Assembly (NCBI RefSeq): GCF_003609995.1
Contig: NZ_AP018786.1
Span: 878,001 to 942,000, forward strand
Length of the DNA stretch: 64,000 nt
From: Sutterella megalosphaeroides
Lineage (GTDB): Bacteria > Pseudomonadota > Gammaproteobacteria > Burkholderiales > Burkholderiaceae_F
Direction: 5' to 3'
Both the position numbers and the translations under genes were made by a program. The notes beneath the pieces were generated by a model that searched no databases, was not told where the DNA came from, and saw only the letters and a list, made by a program, of their open reading frames with translations. The first letter of the stretch is position 1. Each line of letters begins with the position of its first letter. Of this stretch, positions 42,913 through 53,500 are shown one piece after another.

Positions 42913-44988
42913 TTAGAAGCTGTAGGTGTAGGACACCCAGAGGTTGCGCCCGTCGACCATGTCGCTGTAGCGGTTCGCGTAGGAGACCTTGCCCTTCGAC
43001 TCGATGGCTTCCCAGTCGGTCGTCGACTGGTCGAGCACGTTGTTGACCGCCACCGAGATGCGGTGGTTCTTCATGAAGCCGTACGAGGCGCCGAGATCCA
43101 CGATCGTCACGTCGTTGTAGGTGTCCGAAGTCGGCGCGCCCTTCGTCGAGGTGACCGCCATGTCGAACTTCGACGTCGACTTCAGGTAGGCGCTGAAGTT
43201 GCCGTTCGCGTAGTCGAGGCGATTCTGCCAGCTGTGCTTCGGAAGCTCGTTCGGGCGCTTGCCGCGGCTCGCGCCGTCGCGGATTTCGGCGTCCGTCAGG
43301 GTGTAGCCCGTCGAGAAGGACCAACCGTGGAAGCTCGCCGTCTTGAGAAGGACTTCGATGCCGCGCGTACGCACGCTCCCGTAGTTGATCTGGATCTTGT
43401 CGGCCTTGCCGTCCGAGCCGATGTGGTCGGCGCCCGTCATGTCTTCGGTCGCGATCATGTTCTTGAAGTCGGTGTAGAAGCCCCCGACCGTCAGCTGCGC
43501 GGCGCGCGCGATGTCGAGCGTCGTGGAGAGTTCGTAGCTCCAGCTTTCTTCGGGCTTCAGGTCGGGGTTGCCGAACGTACGGTCGCCGGCCTGCGTCCCG
43601 CTGAAGGCGCCGTTCGTGAGCTGCTTGACGTTCGGGGTCTTGTAGCCCGCGGAAACGCCGCCCTTGAAGCTGAGCGCTTCGAGGGGCTTATAAACGAGGA
43701 AGGCGCGCGGCGAGAAGTGAGCGCCGAAGATGTCGCTCCAGGTCGCACGACCGCCCACCGTGGCGATCCACTGCTCGGTCATGAAGTATTCGGACTCGAG
43801 GAAGGCGGAGATCACCGACTGATCGAGCGTCTTGTCGCGGATGATTTCCGTTTGCGTGTCCTTGAAGGTTTCGTAGGTGCCTTCGAGCCCGCCCGTCACC
43901 ATCATGCTCCCGTAGGCGTCGAATTCGACGGGGGAGGTGAATTTCGTTGCGGCCGTGTAGCTCCAGGTCGAACGCAGGGGATCGTTCCAGGAGCCTTCCG
44001 TCGTGCTCGCAACCGCGTTGTTGCCGGAAGACCAGGGGTTGAGGGACGATTGCGTGCGCAGAAGATCGAGCCCGTTGGCCATCACGTAGGTTTCCGTGCG
44101 GCCGAAGTCGTACGTCCCTTCGTGAGCGGCGAGGAAGTTGTACTTCTGGTACCAGCGACGCGACTGAATGCTCGAGGAACTCGTTTGCATGGAGCCGCCC
44201 TGGAAGCGCGAGAAGTCGCCGTCGACGTAGAAGAAGTTTTCCGGGTCGACCGTGAGGTTGAGGCGCGCGCCGAAATTCCCGAGGTAGGTTTCGGTCGAGG
44301 AGTGCGTGGCGTACTGGCCGTTCGGGGCGGTGATTTCATCCTTGCCAGACTTCTGGTAGCGGCCGCGCATCGTCAGCGACGCGACCCCATCTTTCAGGGG
44401 GACGCCGAGGTAGAAGCTCGAACCGCCGCGGTTTCCGTACTCGTCGTGTTGCTGAATCGTGCCGTCGATCGTGATGCTCCCGGTGAGACGATCGGGGTGA
44501 CGCTTCGTGATGACGTTCACGACGCCGCCCACGGCATCCGACCCCCAGGCGACCGAGGCGGGGCCGCGCAGCACTTCGATGCGCTCGATCATGCCGACGG
44601 GCGGAATGAAGGCCGAGGTCGGATCGAACCCGTTGTCGATCATCGCCGTGCTGACGTTCTGACGCTTGCCGTCGATCATGAAGAGCGTGTAGGCGGCGTC
44701 GAACCCGCGGATCGACACCGTGCTGTTGCCCATCTTCGTCTGCGCGACGTCCACGCCCGGCACGTCACCCACGGCGGAGCCGAGGTCGGTCACGGGCTTG
44801 GTCTGCAGTTCGCGCTCGGTCGTAATGGAGATGCTCGCGGGTGCTTCGCGGGTGTCCTGCTCGTAGCCCGAAGCGGAAACGACGGATTCGTCAAGCGTGG
44901 TGTAGCCCGCCTCGGTCGCCCAGGCGGCGGAAACCGCGCAGGAAAGAAGAGCGAGAGAAAGAATGGGGGTGGTCTTCGAAGTCGTCAT
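42913..44988 (-). CDS. TonB-dependent siderophore-type outer-membrane receptor
   Basis: 691 aa with a Sec signal peptide (cleavage near AAWA-TE). A TonB-box-like DESVVSAS follows, then the plug domain (SVRGFD-like NSTVSIRGFDAAYTLFMIDG and RIEVLRGPASVAWGSDAVGG). A 22-strand barrel ends in aromatic YTYSF. Such receptors import ferric siderophores or vitamin B12 using TonB. Its divergent neighbours are a siderophore-type ABC importer, so a ferric siderophore is most likely. ATG 44988 begins the signal peptide; the ribosome site is poor. A Fur-like site lies about 115 bases upstream. Confidence 0.93.
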   Translation of the reverse strand: MTTSKTTPILSLALLSCAVSAAWATEAGYTTLDESVVSASGYEQDTREAPASISITTERELQTKPVTDLGSAVGDVPGVDVAQTKMGNSTVSIRGFDAAYTLFMIDGKRQNVSTAMIDNGFDPTSAFIPPVGMIERIEVLRGPASVAWGSDAVGGVVNVITKRHPDRLTGSITIDGTIQQHDEYGNRGGSSFYLGVPLKDGVASLTMRGRYQKSGKDEITAPNGQYATHSSTETYLGNFGARLNLTVDPENFFYVDGDFSRFQGGSMQTSSSSIQSRRWYQKYNFLAAHEGTYDFGRTETYVMANGLDLLRTQSSLNPWSSGNNAVASTTEGSWNDPLRSTWSYTAATKFTSPVEFDAYGSMMVTGGLEGTYETFKDTQTEIIRDKTLDQSVISAFLESEYFMTEQWIATVGGRATWSDIFGAHFSPRAFLVYKPLEALSFKGGVSAGYKTPNVKQLTNGAFSGTQAGDRTFGNPDLKPEESWSYELSTTLDIARAAQLTVGGFYTDFKNMIATEDMTGADHIGSDGKADKIQINYGSVRTRGIEVLLKTASFHGWSFSTGYTLTDAEIRDGASRGKRPNELPKHSWQNRLDYANGNFSAYLKSTSKFDMAVTSTKGAPTSDTYNDVTIVDLGASYGFMKNHRISVAVNNVLDQSTTDWEAIESKGKVSYANRYSDMVDGRNLWVSYTYSF

Positions 44989-45103
44989 ATCGGTGGAAAC
45001 GAAGAGAAACGCGCCCTCGGCTCGGGTGAAACGCGGTGGAAGCTTCGGGCGCCCGTTAGTCGGTTCGGGAAGGGTTCTCCCGTGAGTTGCGACGAAGTGT
45101 AAC

Positions 45104-45118
45104 TGATAACTATTCTCA
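45104..45118 (-). promoter_or_regulatory. Fur-like box upstream of the receptor gene
   Basis: TGATAACTATTCTCA, one of the best matches in the window to the 7-1-7 Fur pattern (12 of 14). Confidence 0.65.
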
Positions 45119-45298
45119 AATGGAGGTGAAAAAACCATGCTCGCCGTCGGTCAGAGGGGCCGAAGGCTCGCAGACCGTTCTTCGGAAAGCGAATGCGAAT
45201 ACCTGAAATACAACGGATTTTTCAGTCGTTTACAGGCGAGTATTTTACCTAACGGGGGGATTGTTAATTTAAATCGATAAAATGTAACTAAATACTAA

Positions 45299-45313
45299 TG
45301 AGAATGACTCTCA
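45299..45313 (+). promoter_or_regulatory. Fur-like box upstream of the ABC importer operon
   Basis: TGAGAATGACTCTCA, a near-palindrome of the Fur type. It shares TGA-n-AA and TCTCA with the two other sites in the region. Confidence 0.65.
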
Positions 45314-45437
45314 AAATCATTCTTCTATAGAGTGTGGGCATCGACAACCGTGCCGGGGTTTTCGAGTACTTCGGGACTTTGAGAAGTCCCGTCGATGCGA
45401 TTTCCTCTCCCGCGCACGACTTCGACCGTACGAAACC

Positions 45438-46481
45438 ATGACGAGATCCACTTACTGCCTCCTCGCCTTGACGCTTCTTCTTTCGGCAGCTTCCCTTTTC
45501 GTGGGTGCGGCCGACATTTCGCTCGCGCAGATCCTTTCGGGCGACGTCGAAGCGCTTCACGTTCTTGTGACTTCGCGCCTGCCGCGTCTTCTGGCCGTGC
45601 TGTGTACGGGGGCGGGCATGAGTATTGCGGGTCTCATCATGCAGCAGCTCTGCGCGAACAAGTTCGTCTCGCCCACGACGGGCGCGACGATTTCCTCGGC
45701 GCAGTTCGGGATTCTTCTCGCGCTTCTTTTTCTCCCCGACGCGGGCATCTGGGGGCGAGCGCTCTTTGCGTTTGCGGCCGCCATGCTCGGCACCTGGGTG
45801 TTCGTGTGGTTCGTGATGCGACTTCCGATGAAGGACGTCGTGCTCGTGCCGCTCGTCGGGATCATGTTCGGGAACGTGATCGGAGGGATCACGAACTTTC
45901 TCGCTTTCCGCTTCGACATGACGCAGGCGCTCTCGACCTGGATGGTCGGGCACTTCTCGCTTGTTCTCAAAGGGAATTACGAGCTCGTCTGGCTCTCGCT
46001 CCCTTTGATCGCGCTTGCTTTCGTTTTTTCGAGTCACTTCAACATCGTCGGCATGGGGAAGGATTTCTCCCGCAATCTCGGCGTTCGCTACGAAACGGTG
46101 CTCTTCATGGGGCTCAGCATCGCCGCGATGATCACGGCCTCGATCGTGACCGTCGTGGGGTCGATTTCCTACATCGGTCTCATCGTTCCGAACGTCGTGA
46201 GCCTTTTCAAGGGGGACAACCTCAAGGCGACGCTTGCCGACACGGCGCTTTTCGGCGCGCTCTTCGTGCTGACGTGCGACCTGGCGGGCCGCCTCATCAT
46301 CGCCCCCTACGAACTTCCGATCGAATTGATCGTGGGCTCCGTCGGCAGCCTCCTCTTCATCGGGCTCGTCTTCTACCGCCTGAAGTTCGGCCGCCGCTCG
46401 ATCGACCGCGACGTGCTTTTGAAGCTCTTCGGTCTCACCCGTGACCGCAACCCCAATCTCTGCGGAGGCTGCCGCCAATGA
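45438..46481 (+). CDS. Siderophore ABC importer permease 1 (FecCD family)
   Basis: 347 aa with about nine to ten membrane helices. FecCD signatures: RLPRLLAVLCTGAGMSIAGL near the N-terminus and SISYIGLIVPNVVSLFKGDN near residue 240. The neighbours match the catechol-siderophore systems VctDGCP/CeuBCDE/FatDCEB. It forms, with the next gene product, the inner-membrane channel. Start ATG 45438 is preceded by no strong ribosome site. ATGA overlap with the next gene (4 bases) points to coupling. Confidence 0.92.
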   Translation: MTRSTYCLLALTLLLSAASLFVGAADISLAQILSGDVEALHVLVTSRLPRLLAVLCTGAGMSIAGLIMQQLCANKFVSPTTGATISSAQFGILLALLFLPDAGIWGRALFAFAAAMLGTWVFVWFVMRLPMKDVVLVPLVGIMFGNVIGGITNFLAFRFDMTQALSTWMVGHFSLVLKGNYELVWLSLPLIALAFVFSSHFNIVGMGKDFSRNLGVRYETVLFMGLSIAAMITASIVTVVGSISYIGLIVPNVVSLFKGDNLKATLADTALFGALFVLTCDLAGRLIIAPYELPIELIVGSVGSLLFIGLVFYRLKFGRRSIDRDVLLKLFGLTRDRNPNLCGGCRQ

Positions 46482-47527
46482 GTGCCATGGAATCCGTTCA
46501 GTCCCTCGAACCCGTTCGGGCCCTGCCCGCTGCTTGCGGTCCCGACGCGAAAAGCGCGGCGCGGGCGCGCTCCCGCCGCATCGCGATCGGCATGACGGCA
46601 CTTGCGGCGGCGACGCTTGCCGCGGTGTTCGCCTACCAGTTCGCGTTCGTCAATCCGAAGTACTTCGAGTACGCGATGAGCCTGCGCTGGCCGCGCTTGG
46701 CCGCGATGCTCACCGCCGCCTTCGCGATTTCCGCGGCGTCGCTCGTCTTCCAAACGATCATCCGCAACACGATCGTGACGCCGTGCCTCTTGGGCATGAA
46801 TTCGCTCTACGTGCTCGTTCACACCGGGGTCTTCTTTTTCTTCGGTGCGGGAAGCGCCTTTGCGACCGATCCGCAGCTTGCGTTCTTCCTCGACATCGTG
46901 GTGATGGGTGTGGTGGCGACCTTCGTCTACAACACGATTTTCGAAAAGACGGGCGGGAACGTCCTCTACGTCCTTCTGATCGGCACCGTCCTTTCGACCT
47001 TCTTTTCGAGCGTGCAGTCTTCGATCACCCGCATCATGGACCCGAACGAATACGACGCGCTTCTGACGAGCCTCGTCGCGAGCTTCACGAACGTGAACGC
47101 GTCGGTGCTGATTCCGGGCGTTCTTCTTCTGGCGGCGATCGGCCTTTGGCTGCGGCGCGACCTCGCACTGCTTGACGTCATCGCTCTCGGGCGAGAGCCC
47201 GCCGTGAGTCTCGGCGTCGACTACGAGCGCACCGTACGGCGCCTCATGACGGGCGTCGCGCTTTCGATTGCCGTCGCGACGGCGCTCGTCGGACCGCTTT
47301 CTTTCCTCGGCCTCATCACGGCGAACCTTTCGCGACGGATCTTCCGTACGTACCGCCACGACGTTCTCATCGCGGGGTCGGTCTTCGTCGGGATGTTCAT
47401 CCTGACGGCCGGGCAGTTCCTCGTCGAACACGCCGCCAACTACAGCGTTCCCGTGAGCGTATTCGTAACGGTGGGCGGCGGCATTTACTTCCTCTACCTC
47501 ATTCTCACGACGACTCGAAACCGTTGA
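46478..47527 (+). CDS. Siderophore ABC importer permease 2 (FecCD family)
   Basis: 349 aa. Compared with permease 1 it has an extra charged N-terminal stretch (residues 1-30), then helices beginning AIGMTALAAATLAAV. Family segments WPRLAAMLTAAFAISAASL and LVGPLSFLGLITANLSRRI are present. It overlaps the previous gene by four bases. The cytoplasmic loop before LVGPLSF would contact the ATPase. Confidence 0.92.
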   Translation: MSAMESVQSLEPVRALPAACGPDAKSAARARSRRIAIGMTALAAATLAAVFAYQFAFVNPKYFEYAMSLRWPRLAAMLTAAFAISAASLVFQTIIRNTIVTPCLLGMNSLYVLVHTGVFFFFGAGSAFATDPQLAFFLDIVVMGVVATFVYNTIFEKTGGNVLYVLLIGTVLSTFFSSVQSSITRIMDPNEYDALLTSLVASFTNVNASVLIPGVLLLAAIGLWLRRDLALLDVIALGREPAVSLGVDYERTVRRLMTGVALSIAVATALVGPLSFLGLITANLSRRIFRTYRHDVLIAGSVFVGMFILTAGQFLVEHAANYSVPVSVFVTVGGGIYFLYLILTTTRNR

Positions 47528-47548
47528 TACGTTGACAGGAATTTCGAC

Positions 47549-48304
47549 ATGATCACCATCCGCAATCTTGAGAAGCGCTACGACGAGCGCGCCGTCGTCG
47601 ACGACGTTTCCGTGACGCTGCCCTCCGGGAAGGTCATCTCGATGATCGGCCCGAACGGGGCCGGCAAATCGACGGTCCTCGGCATGATCGCCCGACTCGT
47701 CGCCCGGTCGGCGGGCGACATCGACTTCAAGGGGCGCGACGTCTCTTCGTGGGAGAGCCGCGAACTCGCGCGTCACCTGGCCATTCTCACGCAGAGCTAC
47801 GCCGTCTCGATGAAGCTCACCGTGCGCGAGCTCGTCGCCTTCGGTCGATTCCCCCACAGCGGCACGCACCTGACGGCCGAAGACTGGGAAAAGGTCGACG
47901 AGGCGATCCGCTATATGGAGCTCGAACCCTTTGCCGAGCGCTTCATTGACGAAATGTCGGGCGGGCAGCGCCAGCGCGCCTTCATCGCCATGGTGCTCGC
48001 GCAGGATACGGAGTACGTGCTCCTTGACGAGCCGACCAACAACCTCGACATCTACCACGCCACCCAAATGATGAAGCTCGTTCGGCGACTCTGCGACGAA
48101 CTCGGCAAAACCGTCATTTTGGTCTTGCACGAAATCAATCTCGCCGCCTTCCACTCCGACTACATCTGCGCCTTCAAGGACGGGCGCGTAGCCGCCTTCG
48201 GCACGGTCGACGAAGTGATGACGAGCGAAACCCTCGAATCGATTTACGGCGTGCCTTTCGAAATCCACCGCATCGAAGGGCGCCCCCTCGCGATTTTCCA
48301 CTGA
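47549..48304 (+). CDS. Siderophore ABC importer ATPase
   Basis: 251 aa, complete ABC domain: Walker A GPNGAGKST, Q-loop LTQSYAV, signature SGGQRQRAFIAMV, Walker B YVLLDEPTNNLD and the switch His in LVLHEIN. The pattern fits VctC/CeuD/FatE. It powers the two permeases by ATP hydrolysis in the cytoplasm. It starts 21 bases after permease 2, with AGGA before ATG 47549. Confidence 0.95.
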   Translation: MITIRNLEKRYDERAVVDDVSVTLPSGKVISMIGPNGAGKSTVLGMIARLVARSAGDIDFKGRDVSSWESRELARHLAILTQSYAVSMKLTVRELVAFGRFPHSGTHLTAEDWEKVDEAIRYMELEPFAERFIDEMSGGQRQRAFIAMVLAQDTEYVLLDEPTNNLDIYHATQMMKLVRRLCDELGKTVILVLHEINLAAFHSDYICAFKDGRVAAFGTVDEVMTSETLESIYGVPFEIHRIEGRPLAIFH

Positions 48305-48382
48305 CGCCCGACCGGGGCGATCCCGGGAGGTCCGTTTTTTTCGTACCGCTTTACTCACGCCTTACTTCCAAGGAAACCATCG

Positions 48383-49348
48383 ATGTTCCGACGCTCTCTT
48401 TTCCGCGGCGCCGCCGCGCTTTGCTTCTCGGCCGCTCTTGCGCTGCCCGCGTTCGCGCGTGCCGCCGACATGATGACGCTCGACACGCTCGACGGCCGCA
48501 TGAAGGCGAAGACCGTGCAGGTTCCCGCCGATCCGAAGCGCATCGCCGTGCTCGACGTGGCGGTGCTCGACATGCTCGACCGCTGGGATCTCGGCGATCG
48601 CGTCGTCTCGCTTCCGAAGACGACGGCCGTGCCCTTCCTCTCGAAGTACTACGATCCGAAAAACGGCATCGCCAACGTGGGGACGCTGAAGGAAATCAAC
48701 ATGGAAGCGCTCATGGCGAGCGAACCCGACGTGATCTTCATCAGCGGCCGACTCGTGAAGAAGTACGACGAACTCTCGCGCATCGCGCCGGTCGTCTACA
48801 TGACGACGGACCGCACGATCGGCACGCTCGAGAGCTTCCGCCGCAACATGGCGAACGTCGCGCAGCTCTTCGGGCGCGAGGCCGAAGCTCAGGCGACGTA
48901 CGAAGAGTTCAAGAATCGTGCCGACGCGATCCGCAAGGCTTCCGAAGGCAAGACCGCGCTCGTCGGTCTCGTGACGGCAAGCCACGTGAACCTTCTCGGA
49001 AACGCCGCCCGGTGCTCCCTGATCGGCAACGAATTCGGCTTCACGAACGTCGCCGAAAAGGCCAACGCCAACCACGGCAACGAGTCCTCGTTCGAACTGC
49101 TTCTGAAGCTCAACCCCGATTACTTCTTCGTTCTCGACCGGGATTCCGCGATCGCCCGTCCGGGCGCGAAGCTTGCGGCCGACGTGCTCGACAACGACAT
49201 GGTGAATCGCATGAAGGCCAAGCAGGACGATCACCTCGTGCACCTCACGCCCTCGGCCTGGTACCTCGCCGAAGGCGGCATCACCGCGATGGACATCATG
49301 TTCACCGACGTCGAGCGCTCGCTCGGCATTGCGAAGGAGGCGAAGTAA
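48383..49348 (+). CDS. Siderophore-binding protein 1 (Sec-type signal)
   Basis: 321 aa. A standard Sec signal peptide (cleavage near FARAADM) is followed by a cluster A-II binding protein fold: KRIAVLDVAVLDMLD, EPDVIFISGR and HLTPSAWYLAEGGITAMD near the end. These proteins capture a ferric siderophore in the periplasm and dock on the permeases. It lies 78 bases after the ATPase and overlaps binding protein 2 by one base (TAATG). Confidence 0.92.
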   Translation: MFRRSLFRGAAALCFSAALALPAFARAADMMTLDTLDGRMKAKTVQVPADPKRIAVLDVAVLDMLDRWDLGDRVVSLPKTTAVPFLSKYYDPKNGIANVGTLKEINMEALMASEPDVIFISGRLVKKYDELSRIAPVVYMTTDRTIGTLESFRRNMANVAQLFGREAEAQATYEEFKNRADAIRKASEGKTALVGLVTASHVNLLGNAARCSLIGNEFGFTNVAEKANANHGNESSFELLLKLNPDYFFVLDRDSAIARPGAKLAADVLDNDMVNRMKAKQDDHLVHLTPSAWYLAEGGITAMDIMFTDVERSLGIAKEAK

Positions 49349-50304
49349 TGAGCGCTCTTTCCCGTCGCACGCTTCTCGGAGCGACCTCGGCCGCCGCGTT
49401 CCTGGCGGCTCTCCCCTTTGCCCGTACGGCTTTGGCCGCGGCCGTTGCCGCAACCGCCCCGAAGAACCCGTTGCGCGTCGTCTGCATCGACTACGCGACG
49501 CTTGACATGATGCGCCTCTGGGGGCTCGAAGACCGCATCGCTGGCTCGGCTGCGCTCACGAGCGTTCCTTTTCTCGCGCCCCTGCCCGCGGGGCTTCCCG
49601 TTACGGGCGGCCTGAAGGACGCGCCGCTTGAGAAAATCGCGGCTCTGAAGCCCGATCTGATCGTGATCACCGGGCGCCTTGCACGCCTCGAAAAGGAAAT
49701 CGGCGCGATCGCTCCCGTGCTCCTCATCACGCCCGATCAGCAAAACGGGGCTCTTGCGAGCTACGGCACGAACCTTCTGACGGTTGCGAGCCTCTTCGGG
49801 AAGGCCGATGCCGCAAACGCCCTGATCGACGAAGCGAAGAAGCGCGTCGCCGCCATTCGTGAACGCGCGGCCGGCAAGAGCGCCGCCGTCCTCATGGCGA
49901 ACGAAGGGCGCATCGGGATGCTTGCGCCTCAGGGTCGCTGCTCGATGATTTCGGCCGAAATGGGTTTTGCGAACGTCGTTCCGCCCCGCAAGGGGCCGGG
50001 CCCCAAGAAGGGCGGCCCGAAGCCCGACGCGGAAGCGATCGCGAAGGCAAACCGCAAGACGCTCGAGGATCTCAAGCGCCTCAACCCCGAGTACGTCTTC
50101 GTGCTCAACAAGGACATCGCGGTCGGCCGCACGCCTGTGACCGATTACCGCGCGATCTTCGGCGCCGAGTGGGACGCGCTTCCCGCCGTGAAGGCCGGGC
50201 GCGCCACCGAGCTCTCGCACGCGGCCTGGTACCTCGGCGAAGGCGGTCCGACGGCGATGAACCTCATGCTCGCCGACATCGAAAAGGCGGTCGGGATCCG
50301 GTAA
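49348..50304 (+). CDS. Siderophore-binding protein 2 (twin-arginine signal)
   Basis: 318 aa, a paralogue of the preceding protein: both end with a shared AWYL-EGG-TAM pattern and use the same fold. The signal differs: SRRTLLGATSAAAFLAA has the twin Arg of a Tat signal, whereas protein 1 is Sec-type. A lysine/glycine/proline insert (KGPGPKKGGPKP, residues about 213-224) interrupts the domain and is absent from protein 1. Two binding proteins may give the importer different substrates. ATG 49348 overlaps the upstream stop. Confidence 0.9.
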   Translation: MSALSRRTLLGATSAAAFLAALPFARTALAAAVAATAPKNPLRVVCIDYATLDMMRLWGLEDRIAGSAALTSVPFLAPLPAGLPVTGGLKDAPLEKIAALKPDLIVITGRLARLEKEIGAIAPVLLITPDQQNGALASYGTNLLTVASLFGKADAANALIDEAKKRVAAIRERAAGKSAAVLMANEGRIGMLAPQGRCSMISAEMGFANVVPPRKGPGPKKGGPKPDAEAIAKANRKTLEDLKRLNPEYVFVLNKDIAVGRTPVTDYRAIFGAEWDALPAVKAGRATELSHAAWYLGEGGPTAMNLMLADIEKAVGIR

Positions 50305-50375
50305 GCCGACGCGTTTCGGATTCCCGGAGCGATCGGACGTTCTTGAACGCCCGACTTCGGGAATTTTCGAGGTCG

Positions 50376-50419
50376 AAAAAGCCGCGCAACCCAAGTAGCG
50401 CTTGGGGTGCGCGGCTTTT
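50376..50419. terminator. Terminator after the siderophore importer operon
   Basis: Stem AAAAGCCGCGC / GCGCGGCTTTT with T-rich sequence on both strands. Confidence 0.85.
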
Positions 50420-50587
50420 CGGTTTTTTCGGCTCGTAGTTATGGAGAGGCCGAAGGACGCGCTTTTTCCGGCACCCCCGACGGTCTTTCGACGAACGGCT
50501 ACAATGTCGCCCGTTCCGCAAAGGAGGTGCCCGGCCGTAGCCGACCACCTCCATTATTTTTTCTCGTTTTCAAAGGGCCTATCCTCC

Positions 50588-53500
50588 GTGCGTCTTCGCC
50601 AGATCAAACTCTCGGGCTTCAAAAGCTTTGCCGATCCGACGTTGATCGAACTCAACGACCCCTTCGTCGGGGTGGTGGGGCCGAACGGTTGCGGAAAGTC
50701 GAACGTGATCGACGCCGTGCGCTGGGTGCTAGGCGAAGGGCGTGCGAGCGAGTTGCGCGGCCTCGGGATGACGGACCTGATTTTCGCGGGCTCCTCGGGC
50801 CGCGCCCCGATGGGGCGCGCGAGCGTGGAACTCGTCCTTGAAAACGACGACGGGCGCGTGAAGGGCCCGTGGGCGGCGTACGCGGAACTTTCGATCAAGC
50901 GCGTCGTCACCGCCGAAGGCGAGTCGGGTTACTTCATCAATCATCAGCAGGTGCGCCGCCGCGACGTGCAGGAAATCTTCCTCGGCACCGGGCTCGGTCC
51001 CAAAAGCTACGCGATCATCTCGCAGGGGATGATTTCGAACTTCATCCGAGCCAAACCCGAGGAGCTGCGCGTTTACCTCGAAGAAGCGGCGGGCGTGTCG
51101 CTCTATAAAGAAAGGCGTCGCGAAACGGAGTCGCTTTTGCGCTCCACTTTGGAAAACATCGAGCGCGCCGAAGACCTTCAGACCGTGCGCGGCGAAGAAA
51201 TAGCGCGCCTCAGGGAGGATGCGGGGCGCGCCGCGCGCTGGAAGGAACTCACCGACCGCCGCACTGAGTCCGAGGGTCTCCTTTATTTTCTTCAGTACGA
51301 AGACGCGAAAAACGAATTGGAGCGCGTGCGCACCGAGGGCCTGGCGACGGTTGCGGCCCTTCAGGAAAAGCGCGCCGCCTACGAGGAGAGCACGGCGCAG
51401 CACGAGGGGCTTGCCGGGCAGGCGACCTCGGCCGAGCACGCGCTCGCGGCCGCGGAGGCGGACGAACGGCGCGTCGAGCGCGAGCTCGCACGCCTCGAAG
51501 GGGAAGCCAAACGCACCATGGAGCGCCGCGCCGAAGCGGAGCGCCATCTTGCGGCCGCAACCGCCACGCTCGAAGCGAAAAAAGCGCGCCTTGCGGCCGA
51601 AAACGAACAGCTCGCCGCCGACCGCGAAAGCCGTGCGGCGTTGACGGACGCCTGCGACGAAGCCGAAGCCCTCGAAGCCGAAGCCGCGGAGCGCCTCGAA
51701 GCCGCGGAAATCGAACTCGAAGCGGCCGAAACGGGACGCCGCCGAACGCGCGAAGCGCTTGAAACCCTGCGTCGCCGCACGTCGGTCGACGAAGCCGCCC
51801 TCGGGCACGAACGCAATCGCCTTGCCGAAATCGAACGCAACCGCTCGAAAACCGAAGCGGACCGCGCAGCAGCCGAAGCATCGCGCCCCGACGAAAAGGA
51901 AACGGCGCGGCTGCGCGAGGAGGTCGACGAAGCGCAAGCCGCGGCCGAAGACTGCGCCGAGCGCCTCGAAGTCGCGGAAACGCTCCTTGAAGAAACCCGA
52001 AGCCTCGCGGATGAAGCGGACAAGGCCTATTTCGCGCTCCTCGGGGACCTCAAAGCCAAAGGGTCGCGCCTTGCGGCGCTGCAGGAAGTGCAGGCGGGGG
52101 CCGAACAGCAGGCCGCCTTTTCCGAGTGGCTCGAAGCGCGGGGTCTCACGGGGATCCCCGCCTTTTTGGAGGAAGCCCTCGTCGAAGAAGGCGCCCTCAC
52201 GGCGTTGGAGGCCGTGTTGGGGGCGCGCGTGCGCGCGCTGCTCCTCAGAGACCTGCGCGCCGCCTCCGGGTTTGAGCGAGAACGCCCGCCTGCGCTTTTG
52301 AGTTTTGCGGCGCCCGTTCCGGGGGAATCCGCGTCGGAAGCATCCGGCGGGGCGCTTTCCGAAGCGTTGCTGAAACTCGGCGAAAAATGCGCGCTGCGCC
52401 CCTTGTCGGACGTCGTTACGAGCGCGCACCCGGCCGTTGCGGCCGCCGTGCGGGATTGGTGTGCGGGCGTGGGGCTCGTCGAGTCGCTTGCAGAAGCGAT
52501 GCGCGTTCGGGAATCGATCCCCGAAGGCGTCATGCTCGTCACCCCCAAGGGCGACATCGTCGGGCGGGCGAGCATTACGTTTTTTGCATCCGACGCCCCC
52601 GAAAATTCGCTCCTTGCGCGCGCCCAGGAAATCCGGCGCCTTACGGACGAAATCGAAGCAGCCGAGGTTGAGCTCGGTCGCGCGGACGACAGCCGCCGGA
52701 AGGCCGCGGCCCGCGCGGCGGACGCGAAGCGCGCGGTCGACGACGCGCGTCGCGGCGCGTCGGACGCCGAACGGACGCTTTCCGCCCTGAAGCTCGAACT
52801 CAAAGACCGCGAAGCGGCCGCAGCCGCCTGGCGTCGTCGCGACGAAGATTTGCGTCGCAGCAGCGAAGAACTCGAAGCCGAACGCGCGGAGCGCACGCTC
52901 GAAATCGAATCGATTCTGGAGCGGCTTGAAGCGGGAGCGGAGGCGCTTGAAAACGCCGAACGGGCCGACGCGTCGGCCGCCGCCCGCGAAACCTCCGCCC
53001 GCGCGAGTTCCGTTCGGCTTGCGCGCGAAGCGGCCGACGCTCGCGAACGCGTGTCGATTCTCGCCCTCAAAGCCAAGCAACTCCGGGACGCGGACCTCGC
53101 GCGCACGCGCACGATCAAGGACCTGACGGACGACATCGAGCGCGAACGGCAGCGCGTCGAAGCCGCCCGCCGCACGATCGACGAGACGGACCGCGAAGAG
53201 CTCGACGCCGGAACGCGCGCGCTCGTCGAAGACCTGGAGCGGCTGCGCCGCGCGAGCGCCGAAGCGCGCAATGCGTTGGAGATTGCGCGTGCGACGCTTT
53301 CCGCCAACGAAGTCGTGAGTCGCGAATTGCAGGGGGCGATGTTGCCGCTCACAGAGGCGATCGGTACCCTGAAGCTCGCGGAGGGCGAACAGAAGACGCT
53401 TCTCGAACAGTACTCGCAGCGCATGGACGAAGTGGGTGCGGACTGGACGCGCATGTCGGTGGTCGCACAAACGCGCGGCGTCAAAATCGGCACCGTCCGA

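Larger units (their letters stand above)
44989..45437. other. Divergent, iron-regulated intergenic region
   Basis: About 450 bases between the receptor and the ABC importer, A+T-rich at 45200-45340, with the two Fur-like sites listed separately. No small gene seen. Confidence 0.6.

Noticed and set aside
43063-45102. Plus-strand open frame opposite the TonB-dependent receptor
   Set aside because: No signal, no family motif; it mirrors the receptor.
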